DNA from: Cryptomeria japonica
Lineage: Eukaryota; Streptophyta; Pinopsida; Cupressales; Cupressaceae
NCBI RefSeq assembly: GCF_030272615.1
Contig: NC_081412.1
Location: 667,226,352-667,290,351, forward strand
Direction of reading: 5' to 3'
DNA length: 64,000 bases
The notes under the pieces were generated by a model. That model was not told the origin of the DNA. It saw nothing but the letters and a program-made list of their open reading frames with translations, and did no database searches. Made by a program: the position numbers and the translations under genes. Shown here piece after piece: positions 12,151 through 22,137 of this stretch (position 1 is its first letter; each line of letters starts with the position of its first letter).

Positions 12151-12816
12151 TGTTGAGTTTTCTATAGTTCGGAAGGTGTGAATCGCGGAAGTTGCTTGAG
12201 TGCAGCTCATGTTGGATGTTCGGCATTAGCATATTTTCTATTTTGTAATTAGAATATTTCCTAGAGTTGTGAGGTTAACACCAAGAGTGGTTTTATGTGT
12301 GAGTTAGTCTAAGTTGTGTGAGACAAGTTTCTTTTCTCAAATTAGTCTTTTAAAAATCCTTCACTTTAATCCTTAACTGAACTCATTCTCTCTCATCAAG
12401 GGTGGCTAGCAAGAAGGCGCCTCACTCTCTCACCTGAGTCATGTAAGAAATGTTTCTCTTAGGATGTGTTGTGTAAGGAAAGTTTCACTTCTCTTGCATA
12501 ATTGATGTTTCATCAAGAAGGCTATATATGTAAGATTGTTGTAGCAACTAGGATAAGGATTTGGAAGGAAAGTTTTCTCTTGAGGCTAAATAAAAGATTC
12601 AACATTTGCAATTTTTTCCCCACATTGGGGTTTCTTGATTATATCAGTGTTATTTGTGTTATTTTGTTTATGTCTTTGGTTTCATGTGAATTTTCTTTCA
12701 TTTTTAAGTATTGTTAATTAACCCATTGTATTAATTGTTACAAATCAGATAGGTAAACATTGTTCTTGTTTCTTTTATGTGATATTTGTTGAGCAACAAA
12801 TCTATTGTTGGGTTAT
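12151..12816 (+). repeat. 5' LTR of nested copia
   Basis: Starts TGTTGAGTTTTCTATAG and matches 18883-19479, but carries extra sequence around 12340-12440. The right border is approximate: homology ends at GGGTTATA, about 11 bp before the primer-binding site. Confidence 0.8.
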
Positions 12817-12925
12817 AGAAATTAACATAGTACCAGAGCTCTAAAATCTGAATATGAAGCCAAGTTTTGTATCACAGATTTCTTCAAATTTCAATTTTCA
12901 ATTTCATCGAGGCTTTTATTTCGCA

Positions 12926-13681
12926 ATGGCAACCATTGTTCGATATGAGGACAAGCTTAAGGGTGCATTTAATTTCTTATAGTGGAAGGTTCAGATTACA
13001 TCCCTTCTCAAGGAGAACGGGTTGTGGTCCTATGCTAGTACAGAAGTGACTCCACCAACAAATGATTCTATTGCCCTAGATTCGCATGAAATCAAGGAGG
13101 CCAAGGCTTAGAGGATTATCCTTGATGGGGTAAAAGATCATTTGATTCCTCATCTATCTGAGAAAGACACTGCTAAGGAAATGTGGGATACATTCACAAA
13201 ATTTTATCAGAGTGACTATCAGAGTCGTAAGATGATGCTCAAGGACAAATTGCATAACACCAAGATGTCCAAGGGTGAGAACGTGACCTCTTACTTGTCC
13301 AGATTGACATAGGTCAAGGACGAGTGGGTTGTTGTCAAAGAGACAATTGTTGATGATGAGCTCATACGAATAGCTCTAAATGGTTTCTCGAAGCACTGGG
13401 AAGTGTTTGTCAAGTGTGTTGTCGACAGAGATCACTTACCTGATTGGGCAAGACTTTGGGATGATTTTGTCAAAGAAGAGATATGTGAAAATTCTCATCA
13501 GGGAGGTCAGACAAAGAAGGTTGACAACAAAGAAAATCTTGCTCTTGCAAGCAAGGGTAAGAAGAAATTCAATAAAGGGAAAACTGAAGGGCCAACTTCC
13601 AAGGATGGGAAGACGAAATATCTGAGCAAGATAAAGTGTTTTTGTTGCCATCAAATGGGTCACTGCGCCAGTCATGCCTAG
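12926..13681 (+). pseudogene. Copia gag pseudogene
   Basis: The plus-strand frame from the ATG at 12926 encodes a copia Gag (UBN2/retrotransposon gag type). Recognisable segments include KLKGAFNFL, VQITSLLKENGLW, KEMWDTFTKFYQS and MSKGENVTSYLSRLT, followed by a basic linker and a zinc-knuckle-like CFCCHQMGHC. In-frame TAG codons lie at 12980, 13109 and 13310, and the frame ends at 13679-13681. The zinc knuckle lacks its last Cys. It cannot make a full Gag. Confidence 0.85.
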
Positions 13682-13714
13682 ATAAGAAAAACAAAGGTAG
13701 GTCAAAGAAGCAAG

Positions 13715-14306
13715 TTGCGGCTACAGCAGAGGAGGACGAGTTTGCAGCACTGTTTAGGAATGAGTTTTCACTCATTGCTTTTCTCAAGTTCAATTGCCAA
13801 AAGTGTATGGTATATTGACAGTTGGGTTTCTTGCCATATGACGGGAGTCAAAGAATATTTCATCAAATTGGAGGAGAAGTTGGATTTCTGTTTTGAGCTT
13901 GGAGACAATGCGAAGTACCATGCAGTTGGTGTTGGCACGATCAAGTTTCAGAGGGAGTCTAGCAAACCTCTATTGGTGGAGGACGTGTTGTATGTCCTTG
14001 GAATGACCAAGAACTTAATCTCTATTTACACTCTGGAGGACAAGGGTTATATTGTGACCTTTGAAGAGGGCAAAGTCTATATCCATACTAAGAATTCCAA
14101 GGTAGCAAAAGTGATTAGAGTTAGGCATGGCAGCTTGTTTCAGTTACAGTTTGAACCAGCACATATGTTGGTAAGTAGTTGTTGAGGGCTAGGAGAATTG
14201 TGGCATAGAAGGATGGCTCATCTCCATCATGGATCACTTAATGTGCTCAAGGAAATAGTGACAAGGCTACCTTAGATAAAAATCGAAAAGCATGAGGTGT
14301 GCAAGG
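13715..14306 (+). pseudogene. Copia protease and pre-integrase pseudogene
   Basis: The open stretch to 14185 encodes the copia aspartic protease region. The active-site triad is altered to Asp-Ser-Trp (WYIDSW, Asp codon 13817-13819) where copia proteases have Asp-Ser/Thr-Gly. Downstream motifs are VEDVLYVLGMTKNLIS and GYIVTFEEGKVYI. After a frame change and stops comes the GAG pre-integrase zinc region (LWHRRMAHLH, EVCKGC), cut at 14311 by an insertion; the matching ALGKYAK continues at about 17509. Confidence 0.8.
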
Positions 14307-14311
14307 GTTGT

Positions 14312-17300
14312 TGTAAAGACGTAAATCGTGCTAACTTCAATAAGAAATGAAATACTCTTTATTCTTAAATAAATTCATAATTCCTTTAATAAGTCTATTT
14401 CATTCCACTTTTCCTTCCATAGATTCATTTGATCATTCCATTTATATCATAAATAAAATGAAATTTCTATAAAAGATAAGGATTCTTCATTGAATAAATC
14501 GATATAAGAAGTATCTCAATCATACAATACTTAGGCTTTTCAAGTTGCCTTAAGTTCAATAACAAAATAATACAAAGTAAAGGGTGAGATGTGTCCTTTG
14601 ATCTGCAACCCAAGTTATCTTCAATGCAATCTTTAGAATGAAGACGAGAACAAGATTCAAATGCTTTTTCCACCCAACCTTGAAGCTCACACTTCCCTGG
14701 AATTCTTGGTCAATCAAGAATACCCGACCCTGCACGAATTTCTTAGCAAAATAATTCGATAGACAAGATGGAATCTAGTGCGTGCCTAGAATAATACATG
14801 CATTTTCTATTTTCTAATTCCATTAAGAAACAAGCAAGATTTAATCAAGGATATGGTAGAGAGCATAAATAAATCCATCTGTTTCAAAGGTCAATAAGTT
14901 ACTCAACCGAGTATAATGCCATGCATAGCAATAAAAGATAGTTTGGAAAAGCAAACTATTCTCTCTATAATTCCACATTCGGCACCCGTCCCGGAAGGTA
15001 ACTTTACACAAACACAATCCTATCTATCTTTGTTCATATGAATCTAGAATAAATATATACAAAAGACAATCTTTCGCTTTTCAATTCTAGCTTCCTATTT
15101 CTCGCAAGATAAAAATACAATGTTAAAGAAGACAATCTTTTGTTGAATAGAAATAGAAAGAATCAATCTTTTGTTACAACCAATCCTATCTGAGAGGAAG
15201 CAATCTTTCATGGATAAACAAATATATATCTGAAAAGAAAATAGTCTTTCACTTCTATCTTTCAAGCAATTAAAGACAAGAACTAAATATTAAGGTGTAA
15301 CACATGTATGTATCTTTACATAAAAATTGAATAAAAATGAGTACACGTTCTTTTATTCAATTATCAAAACATTTAAATAGCGTAATCATTAACTTGCATT
15401 CTATTTCTTATGGTTTAGAATTTCCACGTTTATATCGTCTAAGTTCTCTATCTTTCCATGTGTTTTGGTTTATTTACCTCTTTTCTCGAATAATATATTT
15501 AGTTTGATACAAATATGTGGTTTTTTCATGATTTAAGAATTCAACTAACAGATGTTACTATTTTTTCCAAAATAGCATTTAACATGATGAGAATTCTTAA
15601 TGCGCATACCTATATGGCTTTTCAAATGAGATACCCAAAAATCATCTTAACTTCTAATGCAAGGATCAAATTCGGGAGTGTAACTCTTTTCTTCACGAAA
15701 TGAAAATAAGCTCCAATATCTAATATTTCATTATCCTAATATTCCATCTTATTTGTGATTCAAATTCAAAGTTTATAAAGCACAAACCCTCTCTATTCCC
15801 TTGCTCTGTTCTAGAGGATTTTGTCTAATTCTATAAATTACACTATGTTTATCAACAACCCTTAAGAAAATATTTCATTATTTCATCTTTATTTACATGA
15901 ACATAATTTAAAGCAATTTAAAATGGTTTCATATCATGATTCTAATTCCTTCATTAGAATATTGTATAAATTTGAACAGAATAGAACATTCTTTTATCTT
16001 TTAGATCTCTACAATAAAACATGCTAGATTAGAGCCTACCTCTAGAATGCGATCCAAGTCTGTTATGATCACTGATAACTTTAAACTGTCTGCAATACGT
16101 CCAGATTCCAATGTTTTTCTTCTCTGCGTTATTCTATCTCATGAGCTCTCTCTTTTCTACTTACTACTCTATATTTCCATTCTCTATTCTTTAGTTCTTA
16201 TCTTTTCCATATTCTCTGAAATTCGACGCTAAATCTGAGATGATCATCACCGATCTTTTACGACTGGTCATAATACTTCTAAATCTCTTATACTTTTCTC
16301 TTCTAGATTCCATTCTCTAATCCTTTGTTGCATGTCTCCTTCTCTTCCAATTCGATGGTCTATATATAGTGTTTTCATCTACCTTCTTTCCTATATTCAA
16401 GCCCATCTCTCCTAGTGGTGGACTGATTCTAAATGACACCACACATGGTTTAACTGCAACATCACAGTCCTAGATGGCTTCGAACACTTATGTGTTCTCC
16501 ATGCAATGATTCATTATCCCTGTTGTTGACACCAAACTACCCAAGCCGTTAAGTTCATAACTATTGGTGGGTTTATGTGTTCATATTACCGTTTTTCTTG
16601 CAAATAGTTTTCTAAATTTCTAGGTATGCCAAATCAACTAGTATCAACTACCACATAACATGCAAAGTTTATTAAACTAGCTTCTTACTACACATGTCGT
16701 TCAAAGGTATAGATATCGGTGGCTTTATGTGGGTTGGTAACCATGTTACCTGTTGACCATTCCACGTTAGATGATAATGTGAAAGCACCACATAGGCGTG
16801 GTTATTTGCAAGACAGAGTCGTAATATATACAAACACTATGAATACCAAATTTACCTCCTATTCGAACTCAATGAATTTGTTGTAATTACAAAACACTGC
16901 TGGTATTTTGCAAAGTCGATACACTTGTCGACTTGCTTCTGTTGTAAATAAGGTTACGTGGGGTAGTCGGTGTTTGTAATCAACCCCCACTCCTTGCCAA
17001 TTAGTATGCTATGTGGGTTTGTCGACTATGACTGGCATTAAAACCCACCACCATATCGGATATGTGGCTTTCAAATATGTCGCTTAGATATCAGTCAACA
17101 CATTTTGCATTAAACTCAAACATAATGTATTTTGCTTAATTGCCTTGTCGATATTCTCTCCTATTCGCAAGGCGTTTAGCTATGTGGAATATTTAAAAAG
17201 GGAGGAGGAGTGGTCGGTGGTAATACCGACCCCTCCCTATAAATATGGGGAATAGTCGATGTTACTATCGATCTCCCTCATATGACATTCACTTAGCATT

Positions 17301-17502
17301 CAATTGCTCATTAACAATGACGAGCGCAATTTTACAATAAAAATTATTACTGGTCATTCAATTGTATATAATCATTTCAGTGCATTTGATCTCCTATCTT
17401 ATTTCATTAACAATTCCATTTTTATTTCATTTCTATTTCACTTGCGAAAAATAAACATTATTTTCCTAATTAAATAATTATGAAAAAATGGTGTCCGTGA
17501 CA
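14312..17502 (+). mobile_element. 3.19-kb LTR-like insertion (probable solo LTR)
   Basis: Begins TGTAAAGACGTAAATCG, ends GGTGTCCGTGACA and is flanked by GTTGT on both sides (14307-14311 and 17503-17507). It splits the copia integrase zinc-binding region exactly. TG...CA ends with a 5-bp duplication are the marks of an LTR integration. No coding domain, primer-binding site or internal LTR boundary is visible. A TATA box lies 265 bp from the right end, as expected for U3-R-U5 order on the plus strand. The best reading is one very long solo LTR; a non-autonomous element with short termini is possible, but I see no terminal direct repeat. Confidence 0.75.
17238..17245 (+). promoter_or_regulatory. 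TATA box of the 3.19-kb LTR
   Basis: TATAAATA lies in a GC-richer context (CCCTCCC before, TGGGG after), about 265 bp before the LTR end. Confidence 0.5.
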
Positions 17503-17507
17503 GTTGT

Positions 17508-18358
17508 GCTCTTGGGAAATATGCCAAGACCAATTTTCCAAGCAGTGACACTAAATCCAAAGGGATTTTGGATCTCCTACACTCAAATTTGTGTGGGCCC
17601 ATGTCAACGAGATCCTTAAATGGGTATGAGTATTATGTTACTTTCATTGATGATTTCTCCAAGAAGACGTGGATATATTTTATGAAGAATAAAGAAGTCT
17701 TCAATAGGTTCAAAGACTTTAAGGCTCTCATGGAGAACCAAACAAGGAGGAAAATCAAGATACTGAGAACTGATAATGGAGGCGAGTATACCTCAAATTC
17801 CTTCAGAGATTTTTGTGTTAAGGTATCAAGTAAGAGTAAATAGTTATGTACAACCCTCAGCAAAATGGGGTTGTTGAATGAAAAAATAGGGCTATAGCTG
17901 GAGTATCCAAGGCCATGCTTCATGATCAAGGTTTGTCTTGATTTTTATGGGCAGAAGCTTGCAATACAACTGTGTATTTGCCAAATAGGAGCCCACACAA
18001 AGTATTGGGTAAATTAACTCCAGAAGAGGCGTTCACTAGGAAGAAACCAAATTTGGAACACATTCGCATCTTTGGATGCCTTGTGTATTGTCATATTCCC
18101 ATGGAGAAGATAACCAAGTTGGAACCTATTGTAGAGAAGGGTATCTTAGTTGGGTATAGTGAAACTTCTAAGGCCTATCGTGTTTACATTCTTTCCCTCA
18201 GGAAAACAATTGTTCGCAAAGGTGTGAAGTTCAAGGAGGAAAGGGCTCTTCAAAAATTTGGAAGATTGATAGAGGTTCAAGAGGAGCAAGCACCCAAGGT
18301 TGAGGCTGTGCAGATTTCTCAAACTTCAATCACGCAAGTTGGACAGAAGAGTAGGTAA
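17508..18358 (+). pseudogene. Copia integrase pseudogene
   Basis: This continues the integrase after the insertion. The core begins with LDLLHSNLCGPMS, where the first catalytic Asp is Asn (family pattern HSDxCGP). It continues with YYVTFIDDFSKKTWIYF and LRTDNGGEYTS, which keeps the second Asp. The frame breaks near 17820-17885, then NGVVE with a stop directly after the third catalytic position. 17972-18358 is open and carries the C-terminal GKLTPEEAF, HIRIFGCLVY and KGILVGYSETSKAYRVY motifs. Confidence 0.85.
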
Positions 18359-18399
18359 GGCAAGCAAGTTGATTAAGAGGAGGAATAGAGGATTCCTCA

Positions 18400-18870
18400 G
18401 CGTTAGACTCCTACACAGGGAGGAGGAGAAATAGGGTAGCTGAGCAGACACTAAGAGAGGCCCAGAGTATGTTGGTGATCCTCAGAATCTAGTCAGACAG
18501 AGAAAGGCTCTCAAACGTTATTCTGATTCTATGGCACTCATGAGTGAACTAATTGAGGTGGAGCCTTCCAGCTTTTAGGAGGCGTCCATGCACCAGGTAT
18601 GGAGGGATACCATGGTGGAAGAGTATTCTTCTATCATAAAGAATAGTGTGTGGGAGGTATTGCCACGACCTGAAAAATAAGTTAGTGGTAGGGTTGAGAT
18701 GGTTGTATAAGATTAAGCATGTTGCAGATGATTGTGTGGAGAAGGGGACAGTAAAGTTACAATACTTTCCTACATATGAATAGATAGTAGACATCTTGAC
18801 TAAGGCCTTGATGAAGAGTAAGTTTCTATTCTTCAAGGATATGTTGAGTGTTGTGCAGAACACCTTCCTC
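18400..18870 (+). pseudogene. Copia RT/RNase H remnant with large internal deletion
   Basis: Near 18595-18665 the start of the copia reverse transcriptase is recognisable (VWRDTMVEEYSSIIKN, VWEVLPRP), then LYKIKHVADD- and VEK-like codons to about 18745. The next recognisable codons (VKLQYFPTYE, ILTKALMKSKF) belong to the very end of the RNase H domain. The catalytic YVDD region and nearly all of RNase H are missing, so roughly 2 kb of coding sequence has been lost at about 18745. Confidence 0.8.
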
Positions 18871-18882
18871 ACTAAGAGGGAG

Positions 18883-19479
18883 TGTTGAGTTTTCTATAGT
18901 TTGGAAGGTGTGAATTGTGGAAGTTGCTTAAGTGCAGCTCGTGTTGGATGTTCAACATTAGCATATTTTCTATTTTGTAATTAGAATATTTCCTAGAGTT
19001 GTGATGTTAACACCAAGAGGGGTTTTATGCGTGAGTTAGTCTAAGTTGTGTGAGCCAAGTTTCTTTTCTCTTGTGTCATGTAAAGAAATTTCCTTTCCCG
19101 AGTCATGTAAGGAATGTTTCTGTTAGGATGTGTTGTGTAAGGAAAGTTTCACTTCTCTTGCATAATTGATGTTTCATCAAGAAGGCTATATATGTAAGAT
19201 TGTTGTAGCAACTAGGATAAGGATTCGGAAGGAAAGTTTTCTCTTGAGGTTGAATAGAAGATTCAACATTTGCAAGCTTTTCCCCACATTGGGGTTTCCC
19301 GGGTATATCGGTGTTCAATATGTTATTTTGTTTGTCTTTGGTTTCTTGTGAATTTGCTTCCACTGTTCATTATTGTTAATTAACCCAGTGTATTAATTGT
19401 TACAAATCAGATAGGTAAACATTGTTCTTGTTTCTTTTATGTGATATTTGTTGAGCAATTAATTTGTTGTTGGGTTATA
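18883..19479 (+). repeat. 3' LTR of nested copia
   Basis: Starts TGTTGAGTTTTCTATAG directly after the polypurine tract and ends GGGTTATA, where the gypsy LTR sequence resumes. Confidence 0.85.
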
Positions 19480-20092
19480 TGATTGAGTGACTCCTTGCTT
19501 AAGTGTGATTACTCTCCTACTTGTTGGGTTGTACCAAACATGGCCCTGGTATCTAGACGAATTCCTTGTATTAGGTGTGGTCCTTATGTGGTGATTAGGC
19601 ACCTCGAAGTGGTGCCAAACTCCTCAATGATATACTCCAACTACAATAATGGAAATGGATGTGCATCTTAAAGTTGTATCTATATCTATTAGCCCCACAA
19701 TAATTTGAATGGATCTCAAATATATATTACACAATGCATATAAGCCTATTAGCCAATGGTAGGGATTTTGTCCTACCACTCATGAAGCTTCTCAGATCTC
19801 AGTTTGAGTTGTTTATGCATTTATTTAATGCATCTCATAAACTCTTTGATGTCTTCTCCATAAATTCAACCAATATTAATACTAGTTCAACATGTCGACC
19901 AAGCCCAATAAAACCAACTCAAACAATTCCCAACCATGCCAATCCAAACCTTTACAAAAATCTTAATGATATTCACCATAGTATGCCCCATACATATTTA
20001 ATAATTTCATTTATTAATAATTTTATTTATTAATTTTGTATTATTTAAAATATTGGTATTAGTCATCTCAGCCACCAATCGAGGGCATTACA

Positions 20093-21162
20093 ATCCTCCT
20101 ATCTCGAAGATTGCTTGTCCTCAAGCAATTTGTGCTACTCTAAGATAAACATCTCTCTTTGAATCTCCATCAATGATCTTATCAATCTTGGAACAAACGA
20201 ATGTGAATGTTTCTTGGCCCACCCCATGTAATCATAATACATAATCATGGGGTTTTCTAGTTAAACCTGCAATTATTCTTCATGGCATTCAATCTCAAAC
20301 ATAACATAATATCTAATATGTTGCATAATATCATATGGTCTAATCATTCTCATACACTGAAATCATCATTGCATGATGCAATTATGTCTATACCTAGAAT
20401 TTGTGCTAATGTTTCGTGTTTGACATCTAGAGACTGATCTTCTTTCTAGTCCACTAGCATCCCTTCTTTCTTGACATTTTGTGCTTTTTGAACTTTTCAC
20501 CATTTCAGGTTCCACCTTCGCTACTTTTGAATGTTTGACATCTAGAGACTGATCTTTCTTTCTGGTCCACTATCATCCCTTCTTTCTTGACATTTTGTGC
20601 TTTTTGAACTTTTCACCATTTCAGGTTCCACCTTCGCTACTTTTCAATGTTTGACATCTAGAGACTGATCTTTCCTTCTGGTCCACTATCATCCCTTCTT
20701 TCTTGAAATTTTGTACTTCTTAAACTTTTCACCATTTCAAATTCCACCTTCGCTACTTTTGAATGTTTCTCTCCTTTTCTCATTTGTCTTATGTAGTCAT
20801 AAAGCCCCCTTTTGATTGGATTTATCCAATCCAGATATCTCAAATACTCATCAAAAGGAAAAACAAATGTGATTGATTGGACATCCCTAAATATTCATCA
20901 AAGATTTTGGTGTCTTCAAATGTGTACCTTTCCTGATCCCATTGTTTCATTATGAAACTCTCCTGGCAAGGCTGCTCCCCATACCTTCTCCTTTGTCCCT
21001 TCATTTGAAACTCGAAATATTTGGTAAAGGTCATATCTTGACAGATGGCTGGGCCTAAGTTCATATATTTGGCATGACATCTTGCCACTTCTTCTGGTAG
21101 TCATTCTAATGGCATTAGATCCACAGCTGCATTACCAAACTGTCACAGGCTGGCAGGAAGGT
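20093..21162 (-). other. Internal region of the gypsy element
   Basis: At the left end the minus strand shows TTGCTTGAGGACAAGCAA followed by a purine-rich tract, the usual 3' end of plant gypsy elements. Minus frames 20840-21088 (82 codons) and 20658-20843 (61 codons) are the only open stretches and show no domain. The region is far too short for a pol gene, so the element would have depended on proteins made elsewhere. Confidence 0.6.
20417..20766 (-). repeat. 115-bp tandem repeat, 3 units
   Basis: Three units start at 20417, 20532 and 20648 with TGTTTGACATCTAGAGACTG. On the minus strand they encode a charged repeating peptide in broken frame (around KVEFEMVKS and CQERRDDSGPE). It lies in the internal region of the non-autonomous gypsy element. 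Confidence 0.85.
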
Positions 21163-21175
21163 GGCTCTAATACCA
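21163..21175 (-). other. Primer-binding site (Met-tRNA type)
   Basis: The minus strand reads TGGTATTAGAGCC, one base from the common plant TGGTATCAGAGCC. It sits one base from the LTR border and fixes the element's orientation. Confidence 0.75.
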
Positions 21176-21176
21176 C

Positions 21177-22132
21177 TAAAATACACCAGCTTATAAATTT
21201 TGCAATTCTCAACAGTAAATCAACAGACAGCAGTATAGAGCAAATGCTTTCATTCTCTAAATACAGTTATCATGATGAAAAAAAAGTGACACAGAATAAC
21301 CCTGGACTTCAGTTTATACTTTCACTAGATAATATTGGAGCTCACAATATATAGCCATCTGTATTAATACAGGCAAACAAGTTCTTAATTGAATAACAGC
21401 CTAATTCACTGCCAGTTGAATTCACAGGGAACCAATCAAATCAATGCAATTGATTCACACTCAAATCTTAATAACTGCACTAAAGAATACTTTGTATGAT
21501 CGGTATCTTGACTGAGCATGATGTCTTCCAGAAACTCCCGGTAGAGTGACTCCTCTCTGAAGTGCAATAGCTCTCTTACATGATTGGTTGTATCAAAAGC
21601 GGCCCTGGTATGCAGACGGGGCCCTTGTATTAGGCGCGGCCCTTATGTGGCGATATAGGCACCTCGGAGTGGTGCCAAACTCCCCAATGATATACTCCAA
21701 CTGCAGCAGCGTAAATGGATGTGCATCTTAAAGTTGTCTCTATATCTCTTAGCTGTGTGATAAGTTGAATGGATCGAGAATCAATATATATATTACACAG
21801 CGCATATAAGCCTGCTGACCAATGGTAGGGGTTTTGTCCTACCACTGATGAAGCTTCTCAGGTCTTCATCTGAGCTGCCTCTGCATTCGTTTAATGCATT
21901 TCACAAACAAACTCTTTTGATGTCTTCTTCATCCATTCAACCGGTATTAATACCAGCTATTCAACAGAGCTCAAAAAAACCGACTCAAACAATTCCCAGC
22001 CAGGTTGGCCCAAACCATTCGAAAAATCATTTAATAGCCCCTTCCAATTATTTAATAACTTTATTTACTAATCTATTTATTTATTTAAAATACTGGTGTT
22101 GGCCGTCCCAGCCACCAATCAGGGATATTACA
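21177..22132 (-). repeat. Right (5') LTR of the gypsy element
   Basis: This intact 956-bp LTR copy is bounded by the primer-binding site on the left and the target duplication CAACT on the right. Its minus-strand start is TGTAATATCCCTGATTGG. Confidence 0.85.
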
Positions 22133-22137
22133 CAACT

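Larger units (their letters stand above)
12151..19479 (+). mobile_element. Degenerate copia element nested in the gypsy LTR
   Basis: This Ty1/copia-type element lies on the plus strand with LTRs 12151-12816 and 18883-19479. Flanking pentamers are TAATC (12146-12150) and TGATT (19480-19484), which differ only by transitions, and the surrounding DNA matches the uninterrupted gypsy LTR on the right. The domain order gag, protease, integrase, reverse transcriptase, RNase H is kept, but stops are frequent, most of the reverse transcriptase and RNase H is deleted, and a 3.19-kb LTR-like insertion splits the integrase. A polypurine tract (ACTAAGAGGGAG, 18871-18882) precedes the 3' LTR, and a decayed primer-binding site (TAGTACCAGAGCT) begins near 12828. 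Confidence 0.9.
11785..20092 (-). repeat. Left (3') LTR of the gypsy element, split by copia
   Basis: Segments 11785-12150 and 19480-20092 align end to end with the right LTR 21177-22132, for example AACTTCAGTTTATA, CACACTCAAATCTTAATAA and GATATACTCCAACT. The copia element occupies the gap. Compared with the right copy it has lost many CG dinucleotides to TG/CA (GGTGTGGTCC here against GGCGCGGCCC there). Confidence 0.85.
11780..22137 (-). mobile_element. Non-autonomous gypsy-type LTR element, interrupted by copia
   Basis: Two related LTRs face the same way on the minus strand: left 11785-20092 (interrupted) and right 21177-22132. The whole is flanked by CAACT at 11780-11784 and 22133-22137. 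On the minus strand the LTRs begin TGTAATGCCC or TGTAATATCC and end near TGTATTTCA. A primer-binding site matching initiator Met-tRNA lies next to the right LTR, and a purine-rich tract lies inside the left one. Only about 1.08 kb of internal DNA remains and I see no protease, reverse transcriptase or integrase motif. Removing the copia insertion gives a left LTR of about 979 bp, against 956 bp on the right. Confidence 0.85.
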
